Positions 23,334 through 33,958 of a DNA stretch of 64,000 bases are shown in pieces. Location: assembly GCA_944320795.1 (NCBI GenBank), contig CALUIU010000007.1:1-64000 (forward strand), given 5' to 3'. The translations under genes were made by a program, and so were the position numbers. The notes below the pieces were generated by a model. The model saw only the letters and a list, made by a program, of their open reading frames with translations, ran no database searches and was not told the origin of the DNA. Origin of the DNA: Candidatus Paraprevotella stercoravium. GTDB lineage: Bacteria; Bacteroidota; Bacteroidia; Bacteroidales; Bacteroidaceae. Positions within the stretch are counted from its first letter, which is position 1, and each line of letters starts with the position of its first letter.

Positions 23334-24197
23334 ATGTTGCAACCGAATTTCTTGGAATCTGAATATTATAGCTGCTTTCATACTGATTTACAGAATATTC
23401 CTTCTTTCCTGTTTGCTCCTTCCAGACAAGTGGTTCTATTTGTAGAAAAGGGAAGTGCTCTTGTGTCTGTGAATGAAAAAGAGCATCGGGCCCGGGAGAA
23501 TGTGATGTTCTTTATCCAACCTGATTCAGAAATAAAGTTAATAAAACATACAAAAGATTTCAAAGTCTTTTTTGTTTCTTTTCTGCGAAGTATCCTGCAT
23601 GAGGTGGGGCAACGGCTGGAACCGCGTTTTTTCGGTTTGCTGTTTCATAAGGTGCACTGGTTTGTAATCCCTGAGGCGCGCGACAGTGTGCGGGGTTTTT
23701 GTTCTCTGTTTGAATATGCCTATAAAGACAAGCGTAATCCTTTTCGTCATGATGTCATCACTTCACTTATAGAAGTGTTTATTAAAGGTATCTATGGCGT
23801 AGTGCTGGAGTATTATCCGGATTTGAAAAGTAATGATACCTTGCGGATTCAAACCCTTTTCAAGCGCTTTATGTTTCTTTTGGAAAACAATTATATGACA
23901 GAGCACAGGGTGCAATTCTATGCCGAGCAATTGTGTATTTCGACCAAATACCTGACGCAGATCTGCCGACGTGTATTGGAGAAAACTCCCAAAGCGCTGA
24001 TTGACTACAAACTCTTTTCTACAGCTCTCGGGATGCTGGACCGTACGGACAAGACAATTCAAGAGGTGAGCAATGCCTTGGGGTTTCCGGATCAGTCCTA
24101 TTTCAGCCGTTTTTTCAAGCGTTGTATGGGAGTGTCTCCGGTATATTACCGGCAGAATCCCGGAAAAGTGCATGTTCCTGCTTTTGAGGAGTTTTAG
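23334..24197 (+). CDS. AraC-family transcription regulator
   Basis: The 287-residue protein has an N-terminal cupin-like sensing half (residues ~1-150) and a C-terminal AraC DNA-binding domain (~180-275) with two helix-turn-helix units: FYAEQLCISTKYLTQICRRV and IQEVSNALGFPDQSYFSRFF. It is transcribed away from the RND efflux operon with 171 bases between starts, so it is a good candidate for that operon's regulator. Most RND pumps are paired with TetR or MarR repressors; an AraC partner would suggest activation. The ligand is unknown. Confidence 0.88.
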   Translation: MLQPNFLESEYYSCFHTDLQNIPSFLFAPSRQVVLFVEKGSALVSVNEKEHRARENVMFFIQPDSEIKLIKHTKDFKVFFVSFLRSILHEVGQRLEPRFFGLLFHKVHWFVIPEARDSVRGFCSLFEYAYKDKRNPFRHDVITSLIEVFIKGIYGVVLEYYPDLKSNDTLRIQTLFKRFMFLLENNYMTEHRVQFYAEQLCISTKYLTQICRRVLEKTPKALIDYKLFSTALGMLDRTDKTIQEVSNALGFPDQSYFSRFFKRCMGVSPVYYRQNPGKVHVPAFEEF

Positions 24198-24288
24198 TCT
24201 TTTGTTGATAAGGTTTTTATTTTGCGGCATGAGACATAGAAGCTGGGCGTGAAACCGATTTTCGAATGATTATATACACAATGAATAG

Positions 24289-24340
24289 AAAACGAGTCCT
24301 ATTAAACCCTTGGATTTAGCGTTTAATAGGACTCGTTTTT
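24289..24340. terminator. Bidirectional terminator between araC-type gene and rho
   Basis: AAAACGAGTCCTATTAAAC (24289-24307) pairs perfectly with the complement at 24321-24339, with T runs on both outer sides. It serves the convergent regulator and rho genes. Confidence 0.85.
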
Positions 24341-24433
24341 ATGTTATAATCTATACCGCCAGTTTTTCAGTAGCCTGTTCTTTGCCTTTAAGGAAACCAA
24401 CGACAAGTTTATTTTTTACAATCGGATGCATAC

Positions 24434-26584
24434 TTATGAATTCATGCTCATCAGGAACTCTTCGTTGTCTTTCGAACGCTCCAATGGTTCCTTGATCTTG
24501 GTCATGGCTTCCACAGAGTTCATGTCGGACAGGAAACGGCGCAATACCCACATGCGGTCCAAAGTTGTCTTGTCATGCAGCAGATCGTCGCGACGTGTGC
24601 TTGAGGCCATGATGTTGACAGCCGGGAAGATACGCTTGTTGCTCAACGTGCGGTCCAATTGCAGCTCCATGTTACCGGTTCCCTTGAATTCCTCGAAAAT
24701 CACCTCATCCATCTTGCTTCCGGTGTCGATCAGGGCAGTTGCGATGATGGTCAGTGAACCACCGTTTTCAATGTTACGGGCAGCACCGAAGAAACGCTTC
24801 GGCTTGTGCAGGGCATTGGCATCCACACCTCCGGACAACACTTTACCACTGGCCGGTGATACGGTATTGTAGGCACGTGCCAGTCGGGTGATGGAATCCA
24901 GGAAGATTACGACATCATGTCCGCATTCCACCATGCGTTTTGCTTTCTCCAATACGATACCCGCAATTTTCACGTGGCGTTCAGCCGGTTCGTCGAAAGT
25001 GGAGGCAATGACTTCCGCATTTACGGTGCGTGCCATATCGGTTACTTCTTCCGGGCGCTCGTCGATGAGCAGCATGATGAGGTAAGCCTCCGGATGATTG
25101 GCTGCAATAGCATTGGCAATATCCTTCATCAGCATGGTCTTACCGGTCTTCGGTTGGGCAACAAGCAACGCACGCTGTCCCTTACCGATTGGGGCAAACA
25201 AATCTACAATACGGGCTGATAGAGAATCATTATATCCTTTGCACAATTTGAATTTTTCATCGGGGAACAAAGGAGTGAGATGTTCGAACGGTACACGGTC
25301 GCGCACTTCGCTCGGTTCTCTGCCATTGATCTGTGTTACCCGGATGAGCGGGAAATATTTTTCGCCTTCTTTCGGAGGACGTACCGGTCCTTCTACAACA
25401 TCACCGGTTTTCAGTCCAAAGAGTTTGATCTGTGAATTGCTTACATAGATATCATCCGGTGATGAAAGGTAGTTATAATCGCTTGATCTCAAGAAGCCGT
25501 AGCCGTCGGGCATAATCTCTAGTACACCCTGTCCGGTAAGGATGTCACCGAAATCATAGGCAGGCTGCTGTTCTGGAGCCGATTCTTTCTTATTGCTCTG
25601 TTCAGCATTGTTTTCCGGCAGTGCGGGCATGGTCCAGGACATATCCTCCGGAATGACTCCTTGCGGAATATTCGTGTTATTGCTGGGCAGTTCCAAACCT
25701 TCAGGGATATTAAGCGTTCCGGTAGGGGCGTTCTCGGGAGCAGCTATTTCTTCTTCTACAGGTAAATCCTGTAAAATGACAAAGTCTGGTTCGTTATTTG
25801 AGAAAAATTCTTCTTCGGAGACTGTTGTTTGCGGTTCGTCAGTTTCCGGATTGACCGTATGATTAGTTTCTGTTTTTTCTGAAATCTTTTCTGGGATTTC
25901 GGATTCGTTTAAGTTTTCAGATGGTGTTGGCTGTTCTGTTGTCTGGGTTTCCAATAGAAATTCAGGAATAGGTTCTTCATCTGAATGGGTGGTGAGGTCA
26001 ATATCGTCAAAGTTCAGAGACAAAGTATTCTCTTTCTTTGTTTCTTTTTTGGATGAACGTGTTTTTTTTGTATTTTCTTTAGGTTTCGGTGTTGTGGCTT
26101 CAGCTTCGATAGCTTCTGGAGTTGTTTGTTCTTCTTCGGAAACTTTTTCTGTTTTGGCTTTTCTGCCACGTTTTTTCGGTGCTGCCACAGTTTCAACAGC
26201 CGTTTCCTGTGTCTCAGTCTGCGTTTCTTTCTTCTCTTCCGGAATAATTTCTTCAGGAGCGGCTGGGGGTGCGGTTTCCTCGGTTGCGGTTTCTTTTGCT
26301 TTGGTTTTTGTAGTTTTCTTTTTCAGATCAAAATTTTCACCGCTGCCTTGTGAGGCTGAATAGACATGGTCGCTTTCCTTTTTGGAAATGCGTTTGCGTT
26401 TTGTCGCTGCTTTCGTCTCTGCGGCTTTAACCTGTGCGGCTGCAGACAGTTCCGACTGTGTGTCAATGATCTGATATATCAAGTTGATCTTTTCATCGCT
26501 CGATTTGATGGAGATGCCCAGATCATGCGCAATGTCTTGCAGCTGTTCCAGAGACATTTCTTCTAGTTCACTTTTCGTGTGCAT
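24434..26584 (-). CDS. rho: Transcription termination factor Rho with long N-terminal insertion
   Basis: Rho is the hexameric RNA helicase that ends transcription. Residues ~5-45 are the Rho N-terminal helical domain ([20 protein letters not shown]). Residues ~50-335 are a Lys/Glu/Thr-rich, probably disordered insertion with several KKxRxRK-like clusters. The RNA-binding OB fold follows ([20 protein letters not shown]), then the ATPase with P-loop [10 protein letters not shown] near 476, [11 protein letters not shown] and [12 protein letters not shown]. At 716 residues it is much longer than the 419 of E. coli Rho; such insertions are known in Bacteroidetes. A -7 box at 26732-26739 gives a leader of about 140 bases. 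Confidence 0.96.
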   Translation of the reverse strand: MHTKSELEEMSLEQLQDIAHDLGISIKSSDEKINLIYQIIDTQSELSAAAQVKAAETKAATKRKRISKKESDHVYSASQGSGENFDLKKKTTKTKAKETATEETAPPAAPEEIIPEEKKETQTETQETAVETVAAPKKRGRKAKTEKVSEEEQTTPEAIEAEATTPKPKENTKKTRSSKKETKKENTLSLNFDDIDLTTHSDEEPIPEFLLETQTTEQPTPSENLNESEIPEKISEKTETNHTVNPETDEPQTTVSEEEFFSNNEPDFVILQDLPVEEEIAAPENAPTGTLNIPEGLELPSNNTNIPQGVIPEDMSWTMPALPENNAEQSNKKESAPEQQPAYDFGDILTGQGVLEIMPDGYGFLRSSDYNYLSSPDDIYVSNSQIKLFGLKTGDVVEGPVRPPKEGEKYFPLIRVTQINGREPSEVRDRVPFEHLTPLFPDEKFKLCKGYNDSLSARIVDLFAPIGKGQRALLVAQPKTGKTMLMKDIANAIAANHPEAYLIMLLIDERPEEVTDMARTVNAEVIASTFDEPAERHVKIAGIVLEKAKRMVECGHDVVIFLDSITRLARAYNTVSPASGKVLSGGVDANALHKPKRFFGAARNIENGGSLTIIATALIDTGSKMDEVIFEEFKGTGNMELQLDRTLSNKRIFPAVNIMASSTRRDDLLHDKTTLDRMWVLRRFLSDMNSVEAMTKIKEPLERSKDNEEFLMSMNS

Positions 26585-26731
26585 ATATAAATAAAATTAA
26601 TTTTTTAATTTGAGACCTTTCCATACTGAAGCGGTTGGAACCGCATACTATGGACTCGGTAAAATTAAGAAAATGAAAAAATAATTGGATAAATTCGATG
26701 CGATAAGAGATTACCCGCATCAATGGTGATG

Positions 26732-26739
26732 CAAATATA
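26732..26739 (-). promoter_or_regulatory. -7 box of rho
   Basis: TATATTTG on the minus strand matches TAnnTTTG; the RNA would carry about 140 untranslated bases before rho, room for autoregulation. Confidence 0.55.
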
Positions 26740-26861
26740 CTTCTTTTTTTTGTATTATCTTGTTTTTCTCTTTCTTTTTTTTCTTTTTGAAACAAAAAAG
26801 TAAATCTTGATATGTGGGTGGTATTTTTTGTGTAATTTCGCATATAATTATATTATGTAGT

Positions 26862-28766
26862 ATGGCATCAGTAAATTCGTATTTGCAAGTCGAAGGACTT
26901 ACCCGTAGAGTTGGTGACCGGGTTCTTTTTGAGAATCTTTCCCTAGGTATTGCGGAAGGACAACGTGTTGGGCTTATTGCTAAAAATGGAACCGGAAAAA
27001 CCACGTTGCTGAATATTCTGTGTGGATTGGACTCGTATGATGAGGGGAGTGTCGTGTTCAAACGCGATCTGCGGGTAGGGTATCTGCAACAATCACCGGT
27101 TTACCCGCCGGATTTGACTATTATGGAGGCCTGTTTCTGGCATGGAAATTCTGTAACCAGTCTCATCAAGGAGTATGAACAGTGCATGCAAACTCCAGGC
27201 AATCCCGGACTGGAAGAATTGCTTGACCGTATGGATCAGGAAAAAGCATGGGATTATGAGAGTCGTGCCAAGCAGATTCTTTCCAAATTGAAGATACTTG
27301 ATTTCGACCAGAAAATCCGTCATCTTTCGGGCGGTCAGCTCAAGCGTGTGGCTTTGGCCAATATTCTGATTACCGAGCCTGATCTGCTGATACTCGATGA
27401 ACCGACGAACCACCTGGATCTGGATATGATCGAGTGGCTGGAGAAATATCTGAGTCGCAGTTCGCTCACTTTGCTGATGGTGACGCACGACCGTTATTTC
27501 TTGGATCGTGTATGTACGGAGATATTTGAACTGGATAATGAGCAGATTTATACTTATAAGGGTTCGTACAGCTATTATCTGGAGAAACGTCAGGAACGTA
27601 TCGATGCCATGAATGCCGAGATAGCGCGGGCCAACAACCTCTATCGCACGGAGCTGGACTGGATGCGCCGTATGCCTTGTGCCCGTGGACATAAGGCGCG
27701 CTATCGTCAGGAAGCTTTCTATGAGCTGGAAAAAGTGGCTAAGCGCCGCATGAACGAAAAGAGTGTGTCGCTCGAAGTGAAATCTTCTTATATCGGAAGC
27801 AAGATTTTCGAGGCGGAATATATTTCAAAGAGTTTCGGTCCTGATAAGGTAATACTGAAAGACTTCTTCTATACGTTCTCCCGTTATGAAAAGATGGGTA
27901 TTGTGGGAAATAACGGAACCGGAAAATCCACCTTTATCAAAATGCTTTTGGGGGAAGTGAAGCCTGACAGCGGACGTATTGTGGTGGGCGAAACCGTGCA
28001 GTTCGGTTATTATTCACAGGAAGGCCTGCAATTTGACGACCAGATGAAGGTGATTGATGTGGTGCGCAACGTGGCCGAGTATGTGGATTTGGGTGGCGGT
28101 CGCCATCTTTCAGCCATGCAGTTCCTGCAGCATTTTATGTTTTCGCCCAAGCAACAGCAAAGCTATGTGTATAAGCTCAGTGGTGGTGAAAAACGCCGTT
28201 TGCACTTGTGTACCGTACTGATGCGTAATCCGAATTTCCTGATTCTGGATGAGCCGACGAATGATTTGGATATCGTGACCTTGCAGATCCTCGAAGAATA
28301 TCTGCAAAATTTCAAAGGATGCGTTATTGTGGTGAGCCACGACCGTTATTTTATGGATAAGGTTGTAGATCATTTGTTGGTGTTCAATGGTCAGGGAGAT
28401 GTGAAAGATTTCCCCGGAAACTATTCGCAATATCGGGAGTGGAAGGACGAGCAGGACCAGTTGAAGCGTGAAGAAGAAAGACTGCAGCGCGAAAAAGAAG
28501 CGAAAGAAGCTCCGAAACCGGCTGCCGTTCGCAACCAGAATACAGAGAAAAAGCGTCTGACTTATAAGGAAAAGCAGGAGTTTGCCCAGTTGGAGAAAGA
28601 TATTGCCGCTCTTGAAGAAGAGAAAAAACAGATCGAAGCGGCCCTTTGCGGAGGTACGATTTCTGTAGAAGAGATTACAGCCATGTCCAAGCGTTTACCG
28701 GAATTGAACGATGAGCTCGATGAGAAAAGCATGCGTTGGCTGGAGCTGAGCGAGTTCGAATCATAG
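26862..28766 (+). CDS. ABC-F family ATPase (Uup-like)
   Basis: The 634-residue protein has two ATP-binding cassettes and no membrane segments. Walker A motifs are IAKNGTGKTTL (~40-48) and VGNNGTGKSTF (~349-357). Signatures are LSGGQLKRVALA and LSGGEKRRLHLC, each followed by LDEPTNHLD or LDEPTNDLD. The inter-domain linker region FYELEKVAKRRMNEKS and a C-terminal coiled coil (KEKQEFAQLEKDIAALEEEK) place it in the Uup branch, whose members act on ribosomes or branched DNA. I start at MASVNSYLQVEGL; an in-frame start 16 codons upstream would put the likely -7 region inside the gene. No signs of an antibiotic-resistance subfamily. Confidence 0.92.
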   Translation: MASVNSYLQVEGLTRRVGDRVLFENLSLGIAEGQRVGLIAKNGTGKTTLLNILCGLDSYDEGSVVFKRDLRVGYLQQSPVYPPDLTIMEACFWHGNSVTSLIKEYEQCMQTPGNPGLEELLDRMDQEKAWDYESRAKQILSKLKILDFDQKIRHLSGGQLKRVALANILITEPDLLILDEPTNHLDLDMIEWLEKYLSRSSLTLLMVTHDRYFLDRVCTEIFELDNEQIYTYKGSYSYYLEKRQERIDAMNAEIARANNLYRTELDWMRRMPCARGHKARYRQEAFYELEKVAKRRMNEKSVSLEVKSSYIGSKIFEAEYISKSFGPDKVILKDFFYTFSRYEKMGIVGNNGTGKSTFIKMLLGEVKPDSGRIVVGETVQFGYYSQEGLQFDDQMKVIDVVRNVAEYVDLGGGRHLSAMQFLQHFMFSPKQQQSYVYKLSGGEKRRLHLCTVLMRNPNFLILDEPTNDLDIVTLQILEEYLQNFKGCVIVVSHDRYFMDKVVDHLLVFNGQGDVKDFPGNYSQYREWKDEQDQLKREEERLQREKEAKEAPKPAAVRNQNTEKKRLTYKEKQEFAQLEKDIAALEEEKKQIEAALCGGTISVEEITAMSKRLPELNDELDEKSMRWLELSEFES

Positions 28767-28941
28767 CCGCCATTTGGGTGAATCGTTTGTCATAAGTCTT
28801 GGTATTTTTATTTTTCAGCTGATGGAGTCAACTATTTGTAAGATGGAAATCTCAAGACTTTTTCTTTTTTATGTAACCGATTAAGTGATAGCGGATAAAC
28901 AGCACTTTGTAAAAGTGATTCTTGAAATCAGGTAAATAAGA

Positions 28942-28977
28942 AAAACCGCTCGGAAATGTTATTTTCCGAGCGGTTTT
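28942..28977. terminator. Bidirectional terminator between the ABC-F gene and htpG
   Basis: AAAACCGCTCGGAAA (28942-28956) pairs perfectly with TTTCCGAGCGGTTTT (28963-28977); T-rich on both outer sides, suited to two convergent genes. Confidence 0.85.
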
Positions 28978-29010
28978 CTTATTATGGTTATTCTGCAACT
29001 TTCTGCAAAA

Positions 29011-31065
29011 TTATTTGATCAGATCGATACTTCTCTTCACAAAGTTGTTCAGAGCTTCGCCTTTCAGCATACCGTTCTGTAACAATGCCAGGTCAATCAG
29101 TTGATGTACGATCGGGTTGCCGGCTGCATATTCGGCCATTACCTCGTCGCGTTTCTTTTCCTGGGCCAGTATGTCGTTGCCACACTGGTTCAGTTGGTCT
29201 TTCTCTTCCTGAGTGATTTCTTCCGGCTTCTTGTTTTCCTGTTGCTGACGCAATACTGCCTGGCGTGCGGTGAGTCCCTTGATTTCGGCCTCGATTGATT
29301 TCAGGTTCTCAGCAGTCTTCTCTTTGCTGTCCTCCATTACATTCTTGATGAGCTGGTGGTCAGTATTCAGTACCAGAGTATACATGTCCGGCATCTCTCC
29401 ATAGAATGACATGCCCGGCTGGATCTGTGCCATCTCCTTCATACGACGCATATACTCGCTCTGTACGATCAGTACCGGGGTAGACTGTTCGCCCATGCTC
29501 TGTGCCTCGATTTGGAATTCTGTCTGTTTCATTTCCGGCATCTGGCTCTTGAACATAGATGACAATTTGGCACCTGTCTCGGTGTCTACTGCTGACTTGT
29601 TGTCACTGTCTTTGACAATCAAGCGGTCGATGGCGTCGGCGTCTACACGAGTGAAGCGGCTCTTTTCGAACTTGCGCTCCAGCATGGAAACTACCGGAGT
29701 ATCCAACTGGCCGTCGAGCAACAGTACGCTGTAACCCTTGTTCTTGGCTGCTTCAATATAGGTGTATTGTGCATCTTTGTCGTTGGCATACAGATAAATC
29801 AGGTTGCCTTCTTTGTCAGTCTGGTTATCCTTGATCAGGGTCTGATATTCTTCGAAAGTGAAGTATTTGCCGTCGCAGTCCTTGAACAGGGCGAAGTTCT
29901 TGGCTTTGTCGTAGAAGTCGTCCTGAGTCAGCATACCGTAGTTGATGAAAATCTTGATGTCATCCCATTTCTGCTCGAAGTCCTTGCGGTCGTTCTTGAA
30001 GATGCTCTGCAAACGGTCGCTTACCTTCTTGGTGATATAGGTAGAGATCTTCTTGACATTGCTGTCGCTCTGCAGGTAGCTACGGCTTACGTTCAACGGA
30101 ATATCCGGAGAGTCGATCACACCATGCAGCAGAGTCAGGAAGTCAGGCACGATACCTTCTACAGAATCCGTTACATAAACCTGATTGCAGTAGAGCTGGA
30201 TCTTGTTGCGCTGCAACTCCATGTTGCTCTTGATTTTCGGGAAGTAAAGGATACCGGTCAGGTTGAACGGATAATCCACGTTCAGGTGAATCCAGAACAG
30301 CGGCTCGTCGCTCATCGGATACAGAGTGCGGTAGAAACTCTTGTAGTCCTCGTCCTTCAGGTCGCTTGGCTTGCGGGTCCACAGCGGTTCTACATCGTTG
30401 ATAATCAGATCTTCTTCAGTTTCTACCTGCTTGCCGTCCTTCCACTCGGTTTTCTTTCCGAAAGCCACTGGAATAGGCAGGAAGCGGCAATACTTGTTCA
30501 GCAACTCCTGAATCTTGTGCTTGTCGAGGAATTCCTTGCAGTCGTCATCAATGTGCATGATGATGTCGGTACCGCGATCGGCTTTTTCTACCTCGGTCAG
30601 TTCGTAAGAAGGGCTTCCGTCGCAAGTCCATTTCACGGCCTGTGCGCCTTCCTTATAGCTCTTGGTTACGATTTCTACCTGTTTGCTTACCATGAATGAA
30701 GAGTAAAATCCCAAACCGAAGTGTCCGATAATGGCATTGGCATCCTCTTTATATTTGTCCAGGAAGTCGTTGGCTCCTGAGAAGGCAATCTGGTTGATGT
30801 ATTTTTCGATCTCCTCGGCGGTCATACCGATACCACGGTCGCTCACGGTGATGGTACCTTTCTCGGTGTCGAGGGAAACGGTAACCTTCAGTTCGCCCAT
30901 TTCGCCGCTGAAATCGCCCTTGTTGGCATAAGTCTTCAGTTTCTGGGTTGCGTCTACGGCGTTGGAAACGATTTCGCGCAAGAAGATTTCGTGATCACTA
31001 TATAAGAATTTCTTGATGATGGGGAAAATGTTCTCGGTTGTAACCCCAATATTACCTTTCTGCAT
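29011..31065 (-). CDS. htpG: Chaperone HtpG (Hsp90)
   Basis: HtpG is the cytosolic Hsp90 dimer that refolds client proteins with ATP. The GHKL nucleotide site is intact: REIVSNAVDATQK, SDRGIGMTAEEI and GHFGLGFYSSFMV. The middle domain (residues ~215-440) has NVSRSYLQSD, and the C-terminal dimerisation part follows. With 684 residues it is about 60 longer than E. coli HtpG, the extra length lying mostly in the C-terminal half; this is usual in Bacteroidetes. It lies just after clpC on the same strand but is separated by a terminator. Confidence 0.97.
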   Translation of the reverse strand: MQKGNIGVTTENIFPIIKKFLYSDHEIFLREIVSNAVDATQKLKTYANKGDFSGEMGELKVTVSLDTEKGTITVSDRGIGMTAEEIEKYINQIAFSGANDFLDKYKEDANAIIGHFGLGFYSSFMVSKQVEIVTKSYKEGAQAVKWTCDGSPSYELTEVEKADRGTDIIMHIDDDCKEFLDKHKIQELLNKYCRFLPIPVAFGKKTEWKDGKQVETEEDLIINDVEPLWTRKPSDLKDEDYKSFYRTLYPMSDEPLFWIHLNVDYPFNLTGILYFPKIKSNMELQRNKIQLYCNQVYVTDSVEGIVPDFLTLLHGVIDSPDIPLNVSRSYLQSDSNVKKISTYITKKVSDRLQSIFKNDRKDFEQKWDDIKIFINYGMLTQDDFYDKAKNFALFKDCDGKYFTFEEYQTLIKDNQTDKEGNLIYLYANDKDAQYTYIEAAKNKGYSVLLLDGQLDTPVVSMLERKFEKSRFTRVDADAIDRLIVKDSDNKSAVDTETGAKLSSMFKSQMPEMKQTEFQIEAQSMGEQSTPVLIVQSEYMRRMKEMAQIQPGMSFYGEMPDMYTLVLNTDHQLIKNVMEDSKEKTAENLKSIEAEIKGLTARQAVLRQQQENKKPEEITQEEKDQLNQCGNDILAQEKKRDEVMAEYAAGNPIVHQLIDLALLQNGMLKGEALNNFVKRSIDLIK

Positions 31066-31109
31066 AGTAGTATAAGTTTTTTTGTTGTTTGTTTTTCTGC
31101 CGGAATAAA

Positions 31110-31150
31110 TACAAAGAAAATGCCAGTCAGTATATTCTGGCTGGCATTTT
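31110..31150 (-). terminator. Terminator of clpC
   Basis: AAAATGCCAGTCAG (31117-31130) pairs, with one mismatch, with CTGGCTGGCATTTT (31137-31150); in the minus direction TTTTCTTTG follows. Confidence 0.75.
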
Positions 31151-31167
31151 AACTATTGTTTAAAGTT

Positions 31168-33708
31168 TTATCCCTTTTGGGCGGTCAGATTCAGGCGGTC
31201 TTTTGTTTCGGCCAGATCGGCAGAAATCGTATCGCCAGGAGTGACCTCCTCGTTGATGATCAGTTCACACACCGCATCCTCAATGTAATGCTGCAAGGCA
31301 CGCTTCAGCGGACGGGCGCCATACTGCACGTCGTACCCCTTGTCGGCCAGGAAATTTTTGCCTTCTTCGCTGATCTCAAAATTGTATCCCATCTCATGAA
31401 TGCGTTTTACAAGCGGTTTGAGTTCGATGTCTACAATCTTGCGGATGCTTTCCTTGTCGAGCTGGTCGAAGTTGATGATTTCGTCCAGACGGTTCAGGAA
31501 TTCAGGAGCAAACTGTTTATTGAGGGCTTTGGAGATGACCGAGCGGCTCTGCTCCTTGTTGATCGGTTCGTTGATGGTACTGAAACCGATTCCCTTGCCA
31601 AACTCTTTCAACTGGCGTGTTCCGCAGTTGGAAGTCATGATAATCACGGTGTTGCGGAAATCTACAGTTGTGCCGTTGCCGTCTGTCATGCGGCCTTCGT
31701 CCATCACCTGCAACAGGATGTTGAATACATCGGAATGAGCCTTTTCGATCTCATCGAGCAGCAAAATAGAGTAGGGTTTGCGGCGTACCTTTTCGGTGAG
31801 CTGTCCGCCCTCTTCGTAACCTACATATCCCGGAGGGGCTCCCACCATGCGGCTCACGGTGTGTTTCTCCATATATTCGCTCATGTCGATACGGATCAGC
31901 GCGTCTTCCGAACCGAACAGGCTCTCGGCCAGTTTCTTGGTCAGATAAGTTTTGCCCACACCGGTCGGTCCTAAGAACATGAAGGTACCGATTGGTTTGT
32001 TCGGGTCTTTCAGTCCCACGCGGCTGCGCTGGATGGCTTTCACAAGCTTCTCGATAGCCTCATCCTGTCCGATTACGGCATTCTTGAGGTCTGATGCCAT
32101 ATTCTTCAGGCGTCCGGCTTCGGTGATGCCGATTTTCTCCACAGGAATGCCGGTCATCAGGGCTACGACGCGCGCGATGTCATCCTCGTCTACGGTAACT
32201 CGCTCGCTGTTGAGCTGCTTCTCCCATTCCTGGCGCATGATGTCCAGTTCGTGCTGGGCGCTGCTTTCCTGGTCACGGTAATCTGCGGCCAGTTCGAAAT
32301 TCTGGTTCTTGACCGCTTCGTTCTTCAGAGATTTCAGGCGCTCCACTTCCTGTTCTTTGGCTTCGATCTCTTTGGAAACCGGGATATTGGATAAATGTAC
32401 GCGCGAGCCGGCTTCGTCGAGGGCGTCAATCGCCTTGTCCGGGAAGCAACGGTCGGATATGTAGCGTTCCGTGTATTTTACGCATGCTTCGAGAGCGGCC
32501 TGTGTGTAGCGCACGTTGTGATGCTCCTCGTAGCGGTCCTTGATGTTCTCCAGAATGCGGAGCGTCTCTTCGTTCGTTGTCGGTTCTACCAGTACCTTTT
32601 GGAAGCGGCGTTCCAAGGCACCGTCTTTCTCGATGCTTTTCTTGAATTCGTCAATGGTTGTGGCGCCGATGCATTGGATCTCTCCGCGTGCCAAAGCCGG
32701 TTTCAGGATATTGGCGGCATCCATGCTGCCTGGAGCGGAACCGGCACCAACAATCGTATGTATCTCGTCAATAAAGAGGATTACATCCGGATTCTTCTGC
32801 AGCTCGTTCAGGATGTTGCGGATGCGCTCTTCAAACTGTCCACGGTATTTTGTTCCGGCCACAACGGCGGTCATGTCAAGGGCCACGATACGTTTGTTGA
32901 ACAGGATGCGGGCCACCTTCTTTTGCACGATGCGCAGGGCCAGACCTTCTACGATAGCCGATTTGCCGACTCCCGGTTCACCGATCAGAATCGGGTTGTT
33001 CTTTTTGCGGCGGCTCAGGATCTGTGCCAGACGCATGGTCTCGTTTTCACGGCCGATTACCGGATCGAGCAAACCTTCGGCTGCCGCCCGGGTCAGGTCT
33101 GTACCGAAATTGTCAAGCACCGGTGTGCTGCCCGAACCGTTTGCCTTGTAGGTTGCAGAAGCTGTCGCGGAGCTGCCGCCGGCCTGTGAGGCGCTCTTTT
33201 CGGGGCCTCCGATAGGTTCAAAATCATCTTCCTCCTCGTCGTCGGTAAATCCGAGACCTGACTTGATGTCAGTTTTTTGTGTCAGACGGTTTAAAATGTC
33301 ATCATAGGAAATGGACATGCCGTCGAGTACTTTGTATGCGTTATTGTCCTTTTCTTTTAATATGGCCAGCAGAACATGTTCTGTATCGGCCACGTCCGAT
33401 TTCAGCAGGCGGGCTTCCAACAGGCATAATTTCAATATTTTAGAGGATTTCTCGCTTAATAGAATATCTTCGTCGCTCAACAGCGGGAGTTTTTGGCTGT
33501 GCTGGAGACACAAGGTGTCCAGGCGTTCCTTTATGGCGCGTAGGTTAGGCACCAGTTCTTTCAGAATTTCTACAGCCTTGCCTTCACCGCAGCGCAGGAT
33601 GCCCAACAGTATATGTTCCGGATCGACAGCGCTACTTTGCAGACGTAGAGCTTCTTCCTTGCTGTAGTTGAGAACCTCGGTTATTTTGGGTGAAAATTGA
33701 TTGTTCAT
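31168..33708 (-). CDS. clpC: ATP-dependent Clp protease ATPase, ClpC type
   Basis: The 846-residue AAA+ unfoldase feeds proteins to ClpP. Order: double Clp N-domain (residues 1-150, starting FSPKITEVLNYSKEEALRLQ), a Ser/Ala/Gly linker, first ATPase with GEPGVGKSAIV near 241-251, a UVR/coiled-coil middle domain (EAVKNQNFELAADYRDQE), second ATPase with GPTGVGKTYLT near 577-587, and the D2 small domain. The UVR-containing middle domain places it with ClpC rather than ClpA or ClpB. It is divergent from gyrA, separated by 250 AT-rich bases. Confidence 0.95.
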   Translation of the reverse strand: MNNQFSPKITEVLNYSKEEALRLQSSAVDPEHILLGILRCGEGKAVEILKELVPNLRAIKERLDTLCLQHSQKLPLLSDEDILLSEKSSKILKLCLLEARLLKSDVADTEHVLLAILKEKDNNAYKVLDGMSISYDDILNRLTQKTDIKSGLGFTDDEEEDDFEPIGGPEKSASQAGGSSATASATYKANGSGSTPVLDNFGTDLTRAAAEGLLDPVIGRENETMRLAQILSRRKKNNPILIGEPGVGKSAIVEGLALRIVQKKVARILFNKRIVALDMTAVVAGTKYRGQFEERIRNILNELQKNPDVILFIDEIHTIVGAGSAPGSMDAANILKPALARGEIQCIGATTIDEFKKSIEKDGALERRFQKVLVEPTTNEETLRILENIKDRYEEHHNVRYTQAALEACVKYTERYISDRCFPDKAIDALDEAGSRVHLSNIPVSKEIEAKEQEVERLKSLKNEAVKNQNFELAADYRDQESSAQHELDIMRQEWEKQLNSERVTVDEDDIARVVALMTGIPVEKIGITEAGRLKNMASDLKNAVIGQDEAIEKLVKAIQRSRVGLKDPNKPIGTFMFLGPTGVGKTYLTKKLAESLFGSEDALIRIDMSEYMEKHTVSRMVGAPPGYVGYEEGGQLTEKVRRKPYSILLLDEIEKAHSDVFNILLQVMDEGRMTDGNGTTVDFRNTVIIMTSNCGTRQLKEFGKGIGFSTINEPINKEQSRSVISKALNKQFAPEFLNRLDEIINFDQLDKESIRKIVDIELKPLVKRIHEMGYNFEISEEGKNFLADKGYDVQYGARPLKRALQHYIEDAVCELIINEEVTPGDTISADLAETKDRLNLTAQKG

Positions 33709-33958
33709 AATATTTTGTCTTATAAATGTAAAATATCCGGCTTTGGCGGCAATGATATATCCTTACGCGCATTGGCCTTTGAATTTATGAATATCCTACA
33801 AAATATGTGCCTAAAAATTATAATATTACATACATATTGATAATAAATGTCAAAATTTAAAATATGGGCTTAAAAAGTTGATTTTCTTTTCCGATTCAAA
33901 AGAAAAATAGTAATTTTACACGATTTTAAGAAGAAAATAATGTCTATATAAAAAAGAT

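Noticed and set aside
29767-30699. 310-codon plus-strand frame across htpG
   Set aside because: Antisense to htpG, with the hydrophobic Val/Leu-rich look of a reverse-strand translation.
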